DNA from: Tsukamurella sp. M9C
GTDB lineage: Bacteria > Actinomycetota > Actinomycetes > Mycobacteriales > Mycobacteriaceae
Assembly (NCBI RefSeq): GCF_020169415.1
Contig: NZ_JAIULG010000033.1
Location: 1 to 52,684 of the forward strand
Reading direction: 5' to 3'
DNA: 52,684 bases
The stretch's first letter is position 1. Each line of letters opens with the position of its first letter. A program made the position numbers and the translations under genes. Positions 1 through 8,448 of the stretch are shown here, one piece after another. The notes beneath the pieces are model-generated. The model did no database searches. It saw nothing but the letters and a program-made list of their open reading frames with translations, and was not told the origin of the DNA.

Positions 1-125
1 GTGGAGGAGGACGCGGGGGCCGGGGTGGAGGCCGCGTCCGAGCCCGAGTTCGACGAGCATCCGGCGAGCGCGCCCGCGGCGATCAGGGCGACGACGAGGG
101 CGGAGAAACGGTGCGATCCGGTCAT
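1..125 (-). CDS. Lipoprotein, N-terminal part only
   Basis: Only the first 41 codons lie inside the window; the gene runs off the left edge. The reading begins MTGSHRFSALVVALIAAG and continues to a lipobox (LAGC, Cys at residue 22) followed by a Ser/Ala/Pro-rich linker, which is the pattern of a Sec-exported lipoprotein anchored on the outer face of the membrane. The mature domain is absent, so function cannot be assigned. A TATCGT hexamer sits exactly six bases before the ATG and suggests a leaderless transcript. The ammonium transporter ends 26 bases upstream on the same strand. Confidence 0.75.
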   Translation of the reverse strand, partial: MTGSHRFSALVVALIAAGALAGCSSNSGSDAASTPAPASSS

Positions 126-131
126 AGCGGC

Positions 132-137
132 ACGATA
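132..137 (-). promoter_or_regulatory. -10 element of the lipoprotein gene
   Basis: On the minus strand TATCGT is followed by six bases and then the ATG at 125. This geometry places the transcription start at or next to the A of the start codon, so the mRNA would be leaderless. No convincing -35 is seen. Confidence 0.4.
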
Positions 138-151
138 CCTTTGCGGCCGCA

Positions 152-1477
152 TCAGCGTCCGGGTTCGAGCCGTCCGCCGCGCACGTGCAGGTCGTAGGCG
201 GATTCGGCGTGCTGCCCGTCGTCGAGGCCGTCGGCCTCGTGCTGCGGATCGGCCCGCAGCCCGATGGTCGCCTTGAGGACCAGGCCGATGACCAGCGTGA
301 CCACCATGGCGTAGCCGAGGACCGCGACCACCGCCACGGCCTGCCGCCACAGCTGATCGACGCCGCCGCCGTACAGCAGGCCGTCGCGCCCGGCCGGGGC
401 GGAGGCGCTGCCGACCAGGCCGATCATGAGCATGCCCACGACGCCACTGACCAGGTGCACGCCGACCACGTCGAGCGAGTCGTCGTAGCGCCAGCGGTAC
501 TTGAGTTCGATCGCGTACGAGCTGATCGCGCCCGCGGCGGCGCCCACCGCGAGCGCGCCGATCGGCGTCACCGCCGAGCACGACGGCGTGATCGCCACCA
601 GCCCCGCCACCACGCCGGACGCAGCGCCGAAGGACGTCGGCTTGCCGTGCCGCACCTTCTCGACGATCAGCCACGAGACCATCGACACCGCGCCGGCCCC
701 GAGAGTGTTCACCACGATCAGCGCCGCCGAGCCGTTCGCCGCCAGCGTCGAGCCGGCGTTGAAGCCGAACCACCCGAACCACAGCAGACCCGCCCCGAGC
801 ATGACGAAGGGCAGGTTGTGCGGCCGCATCGGATCCCGCGGCCAGCCCGCGCGGCGCCCCAGCAGGAGCGCCATGACCAGCGCGGACGCGCCGGAGTTGA
901 TCTCGACCGCGGTACCTCCCGCGAAGTCGATCGCCTTGAGGTTCTCGACGATCCAGCCGCCGTGCTCGGCGGTCAGCCCCGGCACCGAGAACACCCAGTG
1001 CGCGACCGGGAAGTAGACCAGCGTCGCCCAGAGGGCGGCGAAGACGAGCCAGGAGACGAACCGCATGCGGTCCGCGACCGCGCCGGCGATCAGGGCGACG
1101 GTGACCATGGCGAAGCCCGCCTGGAACGCGACGAACAGGAGCGCGGGAACCTGCCCGACCAGCGGCACCGCGCCCGCGTCCGAGCCGTCGGCGCCGAACG
1201 CACCGAGCAGCCCGCGCAGGCCCGCGAACGTGGTCGGGTCGCCCACGACGCCGCCCCGGTCGGGCCCGAAGGTCATCGAGTAGCCGAAGGCCACCCACAG
1301 GAGCCACACCACCGGGATGGCGGTGAGGCACATCATCATCATGTTGAGGACGCTCTTGCTGCGGACCATGCCGCCGTAGAACAGGGCGAGCCCCGGCGTC
1401 ATCAACAGCACGAGCGCGAACGCGGCGAGCAGCCAGGCGGTATCTGCACCATCGACTGCCCCGGTGGTCGGGAACAT
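152..1477 (-). CDS. amt: Ammonium transporter (Amt/MEP/Rh family)
   Basis: Product of 441 aa. It starts at MFPTTGAVDGADTAWLLAAF and shows the Amt architecture: about eleven hydrophobic segments, the early TPGLALFYGGMV motif, and the family signature near residues 170-190 (DFAGGTAVEINSGASALV). It conducts ammonium/ammonia across the cytoplasmic membrane. The short C-terminal cytosolic tail is charged. An open frame continues upstream of the ATG but lacks membrane character and overlaps the neighbouring gene, so the ATG at 1477 is chosen; a TACACT hexamer lies six bases before it. No PII gene (glnK/glnB) is next to it, unlike the amt-glnB-glnD arrangement common in actinobacteria. Confidence 0.93.
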   Translation of the reverse strand: MFPTTGAVDGADTAWLLAAFALVLLMTPGLALFYGGMVRSKSVLNMMMMCLTAIPVVWLLWVAFGYSMTFGPDRGGVVGDPTTFAGLRGLLGAFGADGSDAGAVPLVGQVPALLFVAFQAGFAMVTVALIAGAVADRMRFVSWLVFAALWATLVYFPVAHWVFSVPGLTAEHGGWIVENLKAIDFAGGTAVEINSGASALVMALLLGRRAGWPRDPMRPHNLPFVMLGAGLLWFGWFGFNAGSTLAANGSAALIVVNTLGAGAVSMVSWLIVEKVRHGKPTSFGAASGVVAGLVAITPSCSAVTPIGALAVGAAAGAISSYAIELKYRWRYDDSLDVVGVHLVSGVVGMLMIGLVGSASAPAGRDGLLYGGGVDQLWRQAVAVVAVLGYAMVVTLVIGLVLKATIGLRADPQHEADGLDDGQHAESAYDLHVRGGRLEPGR

Positions 1478-1483
1478 CGCCGA

Positions 1484-1489
1484 AGTGTA
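1484..1489 (-). promoter_or_regulatory. -10 element of amt, leaderless geometry
   Basis: TACACT on the minus strand, exactly six bases before the amt ATG. It partly overlaps the 3' end of the upstream MetE-like gene, so amt can be transcribed separately from that gene despite the 17-base gap. Confidence 0.45.
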
Positions 1490-1494
1490 GCGGG

Positions 1495-2499
1495 CTACTC
1501 CGCCGACGCCTCCGCCAAGACGGCGCGAATCTCCTTGCAGGCGTCGAGAATCGGTCGAATTCCGGGCGAACCGGGCGAACCGCACACGGGGGTGACGGTG
1601 GCGCGGGTGAGATCGCGGCGCGGCAGGCCGACCTCGTCGTAGAGGCGGATCGCCGGGGCGGCCAGGTCGGCGGGCGAGCGACGACGCGGCGCCGGTGTCG
1701 CCGGTGCGAGGCCGAGCCCCACGACGGTCCGCGACTCGGCGAGCTCGCCGAAGCCCTCGTAGTCGGCCGCCGTCAGGCGGGTCGCGTCGAGCAGCGCACC
1801 GTCGACGGGGACGCGGCGCACGACGTCCCAGTCGATCGGGCCGCAGAGGTGCAGTAGGACGGGCGCGTCGACGGCTTCGACGACGGACGCGAGGATCTCG
1901 GCCGCCTCGGGCGCGGGAACGGCCCGCACCGGGTCGAGCTTGGTGAGCGCGGGGACCGTGCCGTGCACGACCGACCACAGCGAGGGCTCGTCGAGCTGCA
2001 GCACCACGTCGGCACCGAGGCGGCGCCGCAGGTCGGCGACGTGCCGGATGAGGCCCTCCGCGAGCGAGGCGGCGACGTCGCGCATCGCCCCGCGGTCGCG
2101 GGCCACGCGGTGGCCGTTCGGCAGCTCCAGCCCGGCCGCGAGGGTCAGCGGGCCCGCGACCTGGGCCTTGACCAGGCCGCCGCCCCGACGCCGCGCGACC
2201 TCGTAGGCCTCCTCGAAGGCGTCCAAGTCGCGCTCCAGGTAGTCGGCGGTGAGCCGCGCGACGCGCCCGTCGGGGACGCCGATCCGGTAGCCGGTGGTGG
2301 AGACGTCGAAGCCGATATCGACGAGGAGCCCGGCGCCGCGGCCGATCATGTCGGCGCCGATCCCCCGGTCCGGGAGCTCGGGCAGGAACGGCACCTCCAG
2401 CTCGCCGACGACGGTGGCGGCCGCCTCGCGCGGGTCCGTGCCCGGTACCGAGCCGATCCCCGTCACTCCCCCGACCAGCGGCGCGAGGGGATCAGACAT
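1495..2499 (-). CDS. MetE C-terminal-domain-like protein (cobalamin-independent methionine synthase family)
   Basis: Product of 334 aa, covering only the catalytic TIM-barrel half of MetE (full MetE is about 750 aa). The N-terminal [17 protein letters not shown] is typical of the actinobacterial family represented by Rv3015c. Zinc-site-like residues are visible: HLCG near residue 220 and a late cysteine in [20 protein letters not shown] matches the substrate-binding motif. The lack of the N-terminal folate-binding half means it may use another methyl donor, or demethylate; annotation as methionine synthase is by family only. The start codon overlaps the mnmA stop region by eight bases, so the two are probably co-translated. 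Confidence 0.85.
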   Translation of the reverse strand: MSDPLAPLVGGVTGIGSVPGTDPREAAATVVGELEVPFLPELPDRGIGADMIGRGAGLLVDIGFDVSTTGYRIGVPDGRVARLTADYLERDLDAFEEAYEVARRRGGGLVKAQVAGPLTLAAGLELPNGHRVARDRGAMRDVAASLAEGLIRHVADLRRRLGADVVLQLDEPSLWSVVHGTVPALTKLDPVRAVPAPEAAEILASVVEAVDAPVLLHLCGPIDWDVVRRVPVDGALLDATRLTAADYEGFGELAESRTVVGLGLAPATPAPRRRSPADLAAPAIRLYDEVGLPRRDLTRATVTPVCGSPGSPGIRPILDACKEIRAVLAEASAE

Positions 2500-3589
2500 G
2501 CGCGGCGTCGTGCGCGGTCGAGCGGATCGTTCCCGACCCGAGGACCAGGTCGCCGCGCTCGGCGTCCGGCGCGTACAGCACCGCGGCCTGCCCGGGGGCC
2601 ACGCCGCGGAGCGGCGTCTCCAGGTCCATGACCAGCCGGTCGCCGTCGGCGGACACGGTGACCGGGGCGAGCCCGCCGTGCGCGCGGACCTGCACCATCG
2701 CCTCGACCGGGCCCGACGGTGCGCTCCCGGACGTCCACACGGCACCGTCGGCGACGATGCGCGTGACGTCGAGGCGCTCGCCGCGCCCCACGGTGACGTC
2801 GCCGGTGGCGGCGTCGATCGCCGTGACGTAGCGGGGCTCGCCGTCGCGGGCGGGGCCGGGCAGGCCGAGGCCCTTGCGCTGGCCGATGGTGAACTCGTGG
2901 ACGCCGGCGTGCTCGCCGAGGCGCTCGCCGGTCTCGCCGTCGACGACGGCACCGGGCCGCACGCCGATCCGGGCGCCGAGGAAGGCCTGGGTGTCGCCGG
3001 ACGGGATGAAGCAGATGTCGTGGCTGTCGGGCTTGTCCGCCAGGGCGAGGCCGCGGCGGGCGGCCTCCTCGCGGATCTGGGGCTTCGGGGTGTCGCCGAC
3101 GGGGAACAGCGCGCGGGAGAGCTGCTCGGCCGTGAGCACGGCGAGCACGTAGGACTGGTCCTTGTCGGCGTCGACGGCGCGGCGCAGCTCGCCGCCCTCG
3201 AGACGCGCGTAGTGGCCGGTGGCGACGGCGTCGAAGCCCAGCGCGTAGGCCCTCTCCGCGAGCGCGGAGAACTTGATCTTCTCGTTGCAGCGCAGGCAGG
3301 GGTTCGGGGTCTCCCCCGCGGCGTAGGCGGCGACGAAGTCGTCGATCACGTCCTCGCGGAAGCGGTCGGCGAAGTCCCAGACGTAGAACGGGATGCCCAG
3401 CACGTCGGCGGCGCGGCGGGCGTCGCCCGCGTCCTCCTTGGAGCAGCAGCCGCGCGAGCCGGTGCGCAGGGTGCCCGGGGCCTCGGACAGCGCGAGGTGC
3501 ACGCCGACAACGTCGTGCCCGGCCTCGACGGCCCGCGCCGCGGCGACGGCGGAGTCCACGCCGCCGCTCATCGCGGCCAGCACGCGCAT
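2492..3589 (-). CDS. mnmA: tRNA 2-thiouridine(34) synthase MnmA
   Basis: Product of 365 aa, the usual length. It adenylates U34 of Lys/Glu/Gln tRNAs and inserts sulfur. The PP-loop SGGVDS lies at residues 8-13. The two catalytic cysteines are C98 (in NPCLRC) and C193 (in HDICFIPSG), and GHYAR at about 125-129 also fits. The start [10 protein letters not shown] shares one base with the stop of the cysteine desulfurase gene (TGATG on the minus strand), so the sulfur donor and the thiolase are translationally coupled. The pair is a conserved actinobacterial operon. Confidence 0.96.
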   Translation of the reverse strand: MRVLAAMSGGVDSAVAAARAVEAGHDVVGVHLALSEAPGTLRTGSRGCCSKEDAGDARRAADVLGIPFYVWDFADRFREDVIDDFVAAYAAGETPNPCLRCNEKIKFSALAERAYALGFDAVATGHYARLEGGELRRAVDADKDQSYVLAVLTAEQLSRALFPVGDTPKPQIREEAARRGLALADKPDSHDICFIPSGDTQAFLGARIGVRPGAVVDGETGERLGEHAGVHEFTIGQRKGLGLPGPARDGEPRYVTAIDAATGDVTVGRGERLDVTRIVADGAVWTSGSAPSGPVEAMVQVRAHGGLAPVTVSADGDRLVMDLETPLRGVAPGQAAVLYAPDAERGDLVLGSGTIRSTAHDAAHV

Positions 3590-4794
3590 CAGCGGGCCCC
3601 CGTGAAGCTGAGCCCCGCGGCGCGGGCGCGGTCGACGACCTGGGCGAGGGCGTCGAGCACGGCGTCGACGTCGGCCTCCGTGTTCTCGGGGCCGAAGGAG
3701 AAGCGCAGCGAGCCGCGCGCGACGCCGGGATCGGCGCCCATGGCCTCGAGGACGTGGCTGACCCGCGCGACGCCGGCGCTGCAGGCGGAGCCGGTGGCGC
3801 ATTCGATGCCGCGGGCGTCGAGCAGCATGAGCAGCGAGTCGCCCTCGCAGCCGGCGAAGGAGACGTGGGCGATACCCGGCAGCGCGGGGATGCCGTGCGC
3901 GGCGCCACCGTTGATCACGGCGCCCTCGAAGCCGCGGACGCCCGCGAGGAGGCGGTCGCGCAGCGCCGCGCGGCGCGGCGACTCCTCGTCCATCCGGCCG
4001 ATCGCCACGGTGAGCGCGGCCGCCATGCCGGCGGCGCCCGCGACGTTAGGCGTGCCGGAGCGCAGGTCCCGCTCGTGGCCGCCGCCGTGCGCCAGCGGCA
4101 CGAGGGCGACGCTGCGGCCGATGAGCATGGTGCCCACGCCCTGCGGGCCGCCGAACTTGTGCGCGGCGTTGGTGAGCACGGCGAGGCCGCTGGTGCCGAA
4201 GTCGATGGGCACGTGCCCCGCGGCCTGGGTGGCGTCGGAGTGCATCGGCACGCCGTCGCGGGCGCACTCGGCGGCCAGCTCGGCGATCGGCTGCAGCGTG
4301 CCGACCTCGTTGTTGGCCCACATGACGCTGACCAGCGCGACGGTGCCCGCCGCCTCGTCGAGCGCGGCGCGCAGGTCGGCGGGGTCGACCAGCCCGCGAT
4401 GGTCGACGGGCAGCAGGCGCACCACGGCGCCCTCGTGCTCGCCGAGCCACTCGATCGCGTCGAGCACCGCGTGGTGCTCGATCGCGGAGGCGATCACGGT
4501 GACCGCGGCGGGGTTCTCGGCGCGGCGGGCCCAGTACAGGCCCTTCACCGCGAGGTTGACCGCCTCGGTGCCGCCGCCGGTGAAGATCACCTCGGAGGGC
4601 CGGGCGCCCAGGTCGCGGGCGATGGACTCGCGCGATTCCTCGAGGATGCGGCGCGCCCGGCGGCCGGAGCCGTGCTGCGAAGAGGCGTTGCCCGGCCGGG
4701 CCGCGGCCTGCGCCATCGCCGCCAATGCCTCGGGCACCATCGGGGTGTCCGCGGCGTGGTCGAGGTAGACGGGGTTCTCGCGGTCGGGAGTCAT
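3589..4794 (-). CDS. iscS: Cysteine desulfurase, NifS/IscS class V aminotransferase
   Basis: Product of 401 aa. This PLP enzyme takes sulfur from cysteine and forms a persulfide for tRNA thiolation and probably Fe-S assembly. PLP lysine K213 is in [18 protein letters not shown] at 185-190 holds the PLP pyridine-nitrogen aspartate, and the persulfide cysteine C338 is in the loop ATGSACSAG. The short loop and sequence style match the IscS/Rv3025c group. It is first in the run with mnmA and the MetE-like gene. The ATG at 4794 is chosen over longer frames because the alignment-like start ([11 protein letters not shown]) follows at once and a TATTCT hexamer lies nine bases upstream. Confidence 0.95.
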   Translation of the reverse strand: MTPDRENPVYLDHAADTPMVPEALAAMAQAAARPGNASSQHGSGRRARRILEESRESIARDLGARPSEVIFTGGGTEAVNLAVKGLYWARRAENPAAVTVIASAIEHHAVLDAIEWLGEHEGAVVRLLPVDHRGLVDPADLRAALDEAAGTVALVSVMWANNEVGTLQPIAELAAECARDGVPMHSDATQAAGHVPIDFGTSGLAVLTNAAHKFGGPQGVGTMLIGRSVALVPLAHGGGHERDLRSGTPNVAGAAGMAAALTVAIGRMDEESPRRAALRDRLLAGVRGFEGAVINGGAAHGIPALPGIAHVSFAGCEGDSLLMLLDARGIECATGSACSAGVARVSHVLEAMGADPGVARGSLRFSFGPENTEADVDAVLDALAQVVDRARAAGLSFTGAR

Positions 4795-4803
4795 CGCGTC
4801 CCA

Positions 4804-4837
4804 AGAATACGCGCGACGGCGGCGCCACCGATATCGG
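4804..4837 (-). promoter_or_regulatory. Putative promoter of iscS-mnmA with palindrome
   Basis: The 64-base gap before iscS contains TATTCT at 4804-4809 on the minus strand, nine bases before the ATG, and a perfect 10-base palindrome CCGATATCGG at 4828-4837 about where a -35 would sit. This suggests a regulated, near-leaderless promoter. Confidence 0.35.
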
Positions 4838-4858
4838 CGGTCCTCCCCGTTTCCGGGC

Positions 4859-5731
4859 TCAGGCCGCGAGCGGCAGCGGCGCGGCGGCGTCGAGGAACTC
4901 GGCATCGGCGAAGACGGCCGCCTCGGCCCGCGCCGCGAGGGCCCCGCGGCCCGCGGTGACCCACTGACCGGCGTCGATCACCTCGGTCGCGTGCACCCGC
5001 ACCGCGACGCCGCGCGCGGCGATCACACGGGCGAGCGTGCTGATCTCGGTGTCGGACCCGACGTAGGCCGCGACGGTGCTCTGCCGCGCGCCGCGCGCCG
5101 GGCCGGGCAGCCGGATCGAGTACCGCAGCGAGACGGGCACCACGTCGGCGCGGGCGTCGATCGCGGCCTGGAAGAAGGCGGGCCGGAAATCGCCCCGGTG
5201 GACGCCGCAGTAGGTGGTGCCCTCGGGGAAGAGGGCCACGGTGCGGCCCCCGCGGAGCAGGCCCGCGACGTGGTCGACGGTGGCGGGGAGCTCGCGCAGG
5301 CGCTCCCGGCGCAGCGGGATCGCGCCGAATGCGCGCATCAGCACCGCGACGGGGCGGACGTCGAAGATGTCGGCCTTGGCGATGAAGGCGGCGGGCGCGA
5401 TCGACGCGATGGCGACGATGTCGAGCAGCGACTGATGGTTCGCGGCCACGAGGGAGCGCAGCGGCACGTTGCCGACCGGCTCGACGCGCATCCCGAGGGA
5501 CCACAGCATCGCCCGCGCACCGCCGCGAATGACGACGCGGCGCGTGGTGGCGCCGCACGGGTAGGTGAGCCCGAGCGCGAGCAGGCCCATCACCATCACC
5601 GTGACGAGCGCGGCCCACCGCACCGCCCGGAGCCAGGCCGCGGCCTCCTGCGGCTCGCCGGCGGAGCAGCCCGCGTCGCACGGGGCGACCTGCTGCCAGG
5701 GATGCCGGGCCAGTTCGGCGACGGGGATCAC
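4859..5731 (-). CDS. 1-acyl-sn-glycerol-3-phosphate acyltransferase-like (PlsC family)
   Basis: Product of 290 aa from a GTG start at 5731 just after the upstream stop; longer frames into the GNAT gene are shadows. A membrane segment near residues 35-55 (VTVMVMGLLALGLTYP) precedes the PlsC fold with the catalytic block NHQSLLDIV (H..D) at about 97-105 and FPEGTTY near 175, which binds the phosphate. It should acylate a lysophospholipid or similar acceptor at the membrane. It is two bases downstream of the OlsB-like acyltransferase, as in Rv3027c-Rv3026c. The pairing of two acyltransferases resembles ornithine-lipid synthesis (OlsB-OlsA), an attractive but unproven role. Confidence 0.88.
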   Translation of the reverse strand: MIPVAELARHPWQQVAPCDAGCSAGEPQEAAAWLRAVRWAALVTVMVMGLLALGLTYPCGATTRRVVIRGGARAMLWSLGMRVEPVGNVPLRSLVAANHQSLLDIVAIASIAPAAFIAKADIFDVRPVAVLMRAFGAIPLRRERLRELPATVDHVAGLLRGGRTVALFPEGTTYCGVHRGDFRPAFFQAAIDARADVVPVSLRYSIRLPGPARGARQSTVAAYVGSDTEISTLARVIAARGVAVRVHATEVIDAGQWVTAGRGALAARAEAAVFADAEFLDAAAPLPLAA

Positions 5732-5733
5732 GG

Positions 5734-6534
5734 CTAGAGGCTTCCCGCCGCCTGCTGGAGGCGTTCGAGGTACCGCACGTTGAACCGGGTGCGGTCGATG
5801 ATCATCGGGAAGTCGGCGACGTCGAAGACCGGGTCGAAGCTCGGGGCGCCGAGGATCTCCGCGTTCATCCGCAGGTAGCCGGTGACGAGCGGCGGGAAGG
5901 TCCGGCGGGAGGCGGGCTCCGCGGTGATCTCCTCGACCGTGGTGCGCGGGGTGACGACCCACTGGGCGCGGTGCTTGGCGTCGACCAGCTCGCGGACCGC
6001 GCGGACCGTCGCGCCGCGGCCGTACCCCTCGTACTGCATCGGGACGCTGACCGCGCCCATCGCGTAGCGGATGCCGCGCAGGTCGCTGTAGGCGAGCAGG
6101 CCCGCCCACATCAGGCACAGGACGCCGCCGGTGCGGTGGTCGGCGCGCACGCAGGCCCGCCCCATCTCGAGCGTCTCCGGCCGGATGTGGTCGAGGGCGC
6201 CGAGCTCGAACTCGGTGGCCAGGTAGAGGCCGCCTGCGGCGATCGCGCCGGGCGGCGGGAGGATCCGGTAGCAGCCGACGATCGCGTCGCTCGGCTTGTG
6301 CCGGATCACGAGGTGGTCGCAGAACTCGTCGAAGCGGTCGGCGTCGCGGCCGTCGGAGACCCCGGCCATCGAGGCCTCGAAGCCCGGCTCGGAGCCGAAG
6401 ACCTCGTAGCGCAGCCGCTGCACCGTGTCGACGTCGTCGGCGCGGGTGGTGAGCACCACCTCGTACTCGGCGCCGTGGATCAGGGTCTCGCGTGCGGGGG
6501 TCCGGCCGATGAGCAGTGTTCCCGGTGTACTCAT
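5734..6534 (-). CDS. GNAT-fold acyltransferase, OlsB/hemolysin-like
   Basis: Product of 266 aa. It belongs to the Acetyltransf_5 group that includes ornithine N-acyltransferase OlsB: YEVVLTTRADDVDTVQRLRYEVF near residues 24-46, FDEFCDHLVI near 68, and the strand ETLEMGRACVRADHRTG near 120-135. It lies upstream of, and nearly abuts, a PlsC-type acyltransferase, the order expected of olsB-olsA, and is the positional counterpart of Rv3027c. Substrates are not determined; acyl transfer to an amino group, giving a lyso-aminolipid, is an inference. The ATG at 6534 is the first good start and the 115-base upstream gap should hold the promoter. Confidence 0.85.
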   Translation of the reverse strand: MSTPGTLLIGRTPARETLIHGAEYEVVLTTRADDVDTVQRLRYEVFGSEPGFEASMAGVSDGRDADRFDEFCDHLVIRHKPSDAIVGCYRILPPPGAIAAGGLYLATEFELGALDHIRPETLEMGRACVRADHRTGGVLCLMWAGLLAYSDLRGIRYAMGAVSVPMQYEGYGRGATVRAVRELVDAKHRAQWVVTPRTTVEEITAEPASRRTFPPLVTGYLRMNAEILGAPSFDPVFDVADFPMIIDRTRFNVRYLERLQQAAGSL

Positions 6535-6649
6535 GACCTCACAGTGGGCCGGTCAGGCGACCTGCCGGTGAACCGCGACCGAGCGGGTCGGTGAATCCTG
6601 TGAGAACGCAGGTGAATAGCGGGCTACGCCCCGGTGCCGCGCCCCGTCG

Positions 6650-7468
6650 TCACAGCGTCGGGCGCGGGATGTTCGACGGCATCGACGCGACGTACTCGGC
6701 GGCCTCCGCGAACTGCAGGGAGTCGATCGCGCCGCCGAGCGGCAGCTCGGGCTCCACGGGTTCGATCGCCCGCTCGGCGGCGAGCAACTCGGCGACGGTG
6801 CGGTGCTCGGCCACGGCCCGCAGCTGGGACCAGGTGGGCGGCAGCAGGAAGCAGCGGCCCGCGGACCAGTCCGCGAGGGCCTGTGCGGCGGTCCGCCAGC
6901 CGGCCTCCTCGACCTCGCTGGTGCGGTCGTCGGCGCGCTGGCCGGCGGGCAGGGCCGCGAGGAAGAAGCGGGTGTCGTAGCGGCGCTTCTCGTTCTTCGG
7001 CGTGATCCAGTGCGCGAAGGGCCGCAGCAGATCGGCGCGGAGCACGAGGTCCTCGTCGCGGAGGAACTGGGCGAGGGAGAGCTCCTTGGCCTCGAGCCGG
7101 GCGCGGGCGGGCGCGAGGGCCGCCACGTCGGGCGCGCCGCCGTCGGCCGCGGAGACGAGCACGACGCCGCACTCCTCGAAGGTCTCGCGCACGGCGGCGC
7201 AGACCAGCTGGCGCGCGTCGCGCTCGGTGGCACCGAAGCGCTCGGCCCACCACGGGGCGGCCGGGCCCTGCCAGGCGAGGTCGGCCTCGCCGTCCCGCGG
7301 GTCCACGCCCCCGCCGGGGAAGACGGTCGTCCCGCCGGCGAAGGCCATCTGCTGCACGCGGCGTTGCAGGAAGACCTCGATGCCGTCCGCGCCGTCGCGG
7401 ACGAGGACGACGGTCGCCGCGTCCTTCGGCTGGGGCGGCGCCGCGGGAGATTCGATGTTCGAAGACAT
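6650..7468 (-). CDS. Nudix hydrolase, NUDT19-like with split Nudix box
   Basis: Product of 272 aa. The start of the box (FPGGG, residues 50-54) and its end (RETFEECG, 94-101) are separated by about 39 residues rather than the usual 13. An insertion at this place is the mark of the NUDT19/RP2 group, whose mammalian member cleaves CoA and acyl-CoAs. The C-terminal half carries WITPKNEKRRYDTRFFLAALP, the conserved region of this group. It is soluble and probably cleaves a nucleoside-diphosphate linkage such as CoA. The ATG at 7468 has TACGGT six bases upstream (leaderless); longer frames upstream are shadows. It shares its general fold with the second Nudix gene near 51 kb but is not a close copy. 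Confidence 0.85.
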   Translation of the reverse strand: MSSNIESPAAPPQPKDAATVVLVRDGADGIEVFLQRRVQQMAFAGGTTVFPGGGVDPRDGEADLAWQGPAAPWWAERFGATERDARQLVCAAVRETFEECGVVLVSAADGGAPDVAALAPARARLEAKELSLAQFLRDEDLVLRADLLRPFAHWITPKNEKRRYDTRFFLAALPAGQRADDRTSEVEEAGWRTAAQALADWSAGRCFLLPPTWSQLRAVAEHRTVAELLAAERAIEPVEPELPLGGAIDSLQFAEAAEYVASMPSNIPRPTL

Positions 7469-7474
7469 TCGCTC

Positions 7475-7480
7475 ACCGTA
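7475..7480 (-). promoter_or_regulatory. -10 element of the NUDT19-like gene
   Basis: TACGGT on the minus strand, six bases before the ATG at 7468, the same hexamer and spacing as at the histidine kinase gene (15435-15440). Confidence 0.4.
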
Positions 7481-7521
7481 TCCGACCCGTCCGCGCCGAT
7501 GTCCGGTTCGGTCGGGCCGAT

Positions 7522-7911
7522 TCAGGTGAGCCCCAGTGCCCGCCCGAGCGCCCGCGCGCCGGCGTCGATGTCCCGGGTCAGGGCCGCGAGGTCCGTCGCG
7601 GTGCGCGGGTCCGACGGTGCGCTTTCGGCCGCGGTGCCGAGCCGCCGGATCGCGCGACGGAACGGACGCTCGAAGCCTCCGCCGTAGAGGTCGGGGGAAC
7701 CCATACCGTCGGACACCCCTTCCGCCGCGTCGTCGGGCGACGGCGGGCCCGCGCCGAGGGCGGTGGCCAGGTGCGCGACCCGCCCGATCAGGTCGTCCGT
7801 CAGCCCGCCGACGGTGCGTTTCCCGGCGGGTGCCGCGAGGTCCGCCGCCGCGGCCTCCGATAGGAGGGCCGCGTACTCCCGCGCGGCGCGGTCCAGATCC
7901 GCGGTGTCCAT
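7522..7911 (-). CDS. Small conserved-type protein, possibly DinB/maleylpyruvate-isomerase-like
   Basis: Product of 129 aa, soluble, helix-rich, Ala/Asp/Arg-rich, starting MDTADLDRAAREYAALL behind a good ribosome site (GGAGG). A central helix DLIGRVAHLATALG loosely resembles the first helix of the mycothiol-dependent maleylpyruvate isomerase/DinB fold, but the full metal-binding histidine set is not visible, so this is only a suggestion. It is divergent from a marR gene and shares with it a 97-base regulatory gap containing a perfect 18-base palindrome. It is therefore a likely target of that MarR regulator. Confidence 0.65.
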   Translation of the reverse strand: MDTADLDRAAREYAALLSEAAAADLAAPAGKRTVGGLTDDLIGRVAHLATALGAGPPSPDDAAEGVSDGMGSPDLYGGGFERPFRRAIRRLGTAAESAPSDPRTATDLAALTRDIDAGARALGRALGLT

Positions 7912-7939
7912 GTGGCCTCCACGTAGGTTCGAATGATCG

Positions 7940-7957
7940 ACGGTGCAGCTGCACCGT
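7940..7957. promoter_or_regulatory. 18-bp perfect palindrome, likely MarR operator
   Basis: ACGGTGCAGCTGCACCGT reads the same on both strands and sits in the gap between the divergent small gene (start 7911) and marR (start 8009). Just downstream an imperfect direct repeat follows: CGTGCACCACGGTAGA at 7955-7970 and CGTGCACCGCAGTAGA at 7979-7994. Together they look like a regulator-binding array controlling both genes, most simply autoregulation by MarR. Confidence 0.6.
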
Positions 7958-8008
7958 GCACCACGGTAGACGATATTCGTGCACCGCAGTAGAGGACATG
8001 GAGGAATC

Positions 8009-8437
8009 GTGGTCACAGACGACCCCACGCCCGGACCCGACCTCGCCGAAGCGGTCGGCGTCCTCGGGCACCGCCTGCTGGCGCTGGAGGAGCCGATCCT
8101 GCGCGACACCGGGGTATCCATGTGGGAGTACGCCATCCTCACCACGCTGCTCCGGGGCGGTGCGGTCTCCCAGGTCGAGCTGTCGCGGCGGACCGGCCGC
8201 GACACCACCCGCCTCGGCAAGCACCTGGGCGACCTCGAATCGCGCGGCCTCGTCGCGCGCGAACAGGCGGACGACGCGCGCCGCCGCACCGTGGCGGCGA
8301 CCGCCGACGGCGCGGCGGTCCAGGCCCGGGCGAAGCAGCGGATCCGCGCCGCGGAGGACGAACTCCTCGCCGCCCGACTGTCCGACGAGGAAGCCGCGAC
8401 GCTCCGCCGCCTGCTCGCCCGGCTCCTGCCGGAATAG
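8009..8437 (+). CDS. MarR-family transcriptional regulator
   Basis: Product of 142 aa with the winged-helix MarR layout: the dimer helix DLAEAVGVLGHRLLALEEPIL, the recognition region VSQVELSRRTGRDTTRLGKHLGDLESRGLV, the wing REQADDARRRTVAATADG, and a C-terminal dimer helix. MarR proteins are ligand- or redox-responsive repressors. The GTG at 8009 is chosen because GGAGG lies five bases upstream; an in-frame GTG at 7979 would add ten residues inside the repeat array. It probably represses itself and the divergent gene through the palindrome at 7940-7957. Confidence 0.88.
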   Translation: MVTDDPTPGPDLAEAVGVLGHRLLALEEPILRDTGVSMWEYAILTTLLRGGAVSQVELSRRTGRDTTRLGKHLGDLESRGLVAREQADDARRRTVAATADGAAVQARAKQRIRAAEDELLAARLSDEEAATLRRLLARLLPE

Positions 8438-8448
8438 CCGGACGCCCG

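Noticed and set aside
185-1642. A 485-codon plus-strand open frame rich in His/Asp/Arg
   Set aside because: Antisense of the ammonium transporter; composition is that of reverse-read membrane codons.
152-1978. N-terminal extension of the ammonium transporter
   Set aside because: The upstream 167 codons are Arg/Pro-rich, overlap the MetE-like gene, and follow no start signal, while the ATG at 1477 has a well-placed -10.
2294-4768. An 824-codon plus-strand open frame
   Set aside because: It is antisense to metE-like, mnmA and iscS, its translation is low-complexity Arg/Ala/Ser, and the minus-strand genes have clear catalytic motifs.
6535-6649. A possible small gene between the GNAT and Nudix genes
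   Set aside because: No frame with a start and ribosome site; the 115 bases are taken as promoter of the GNAT gene.
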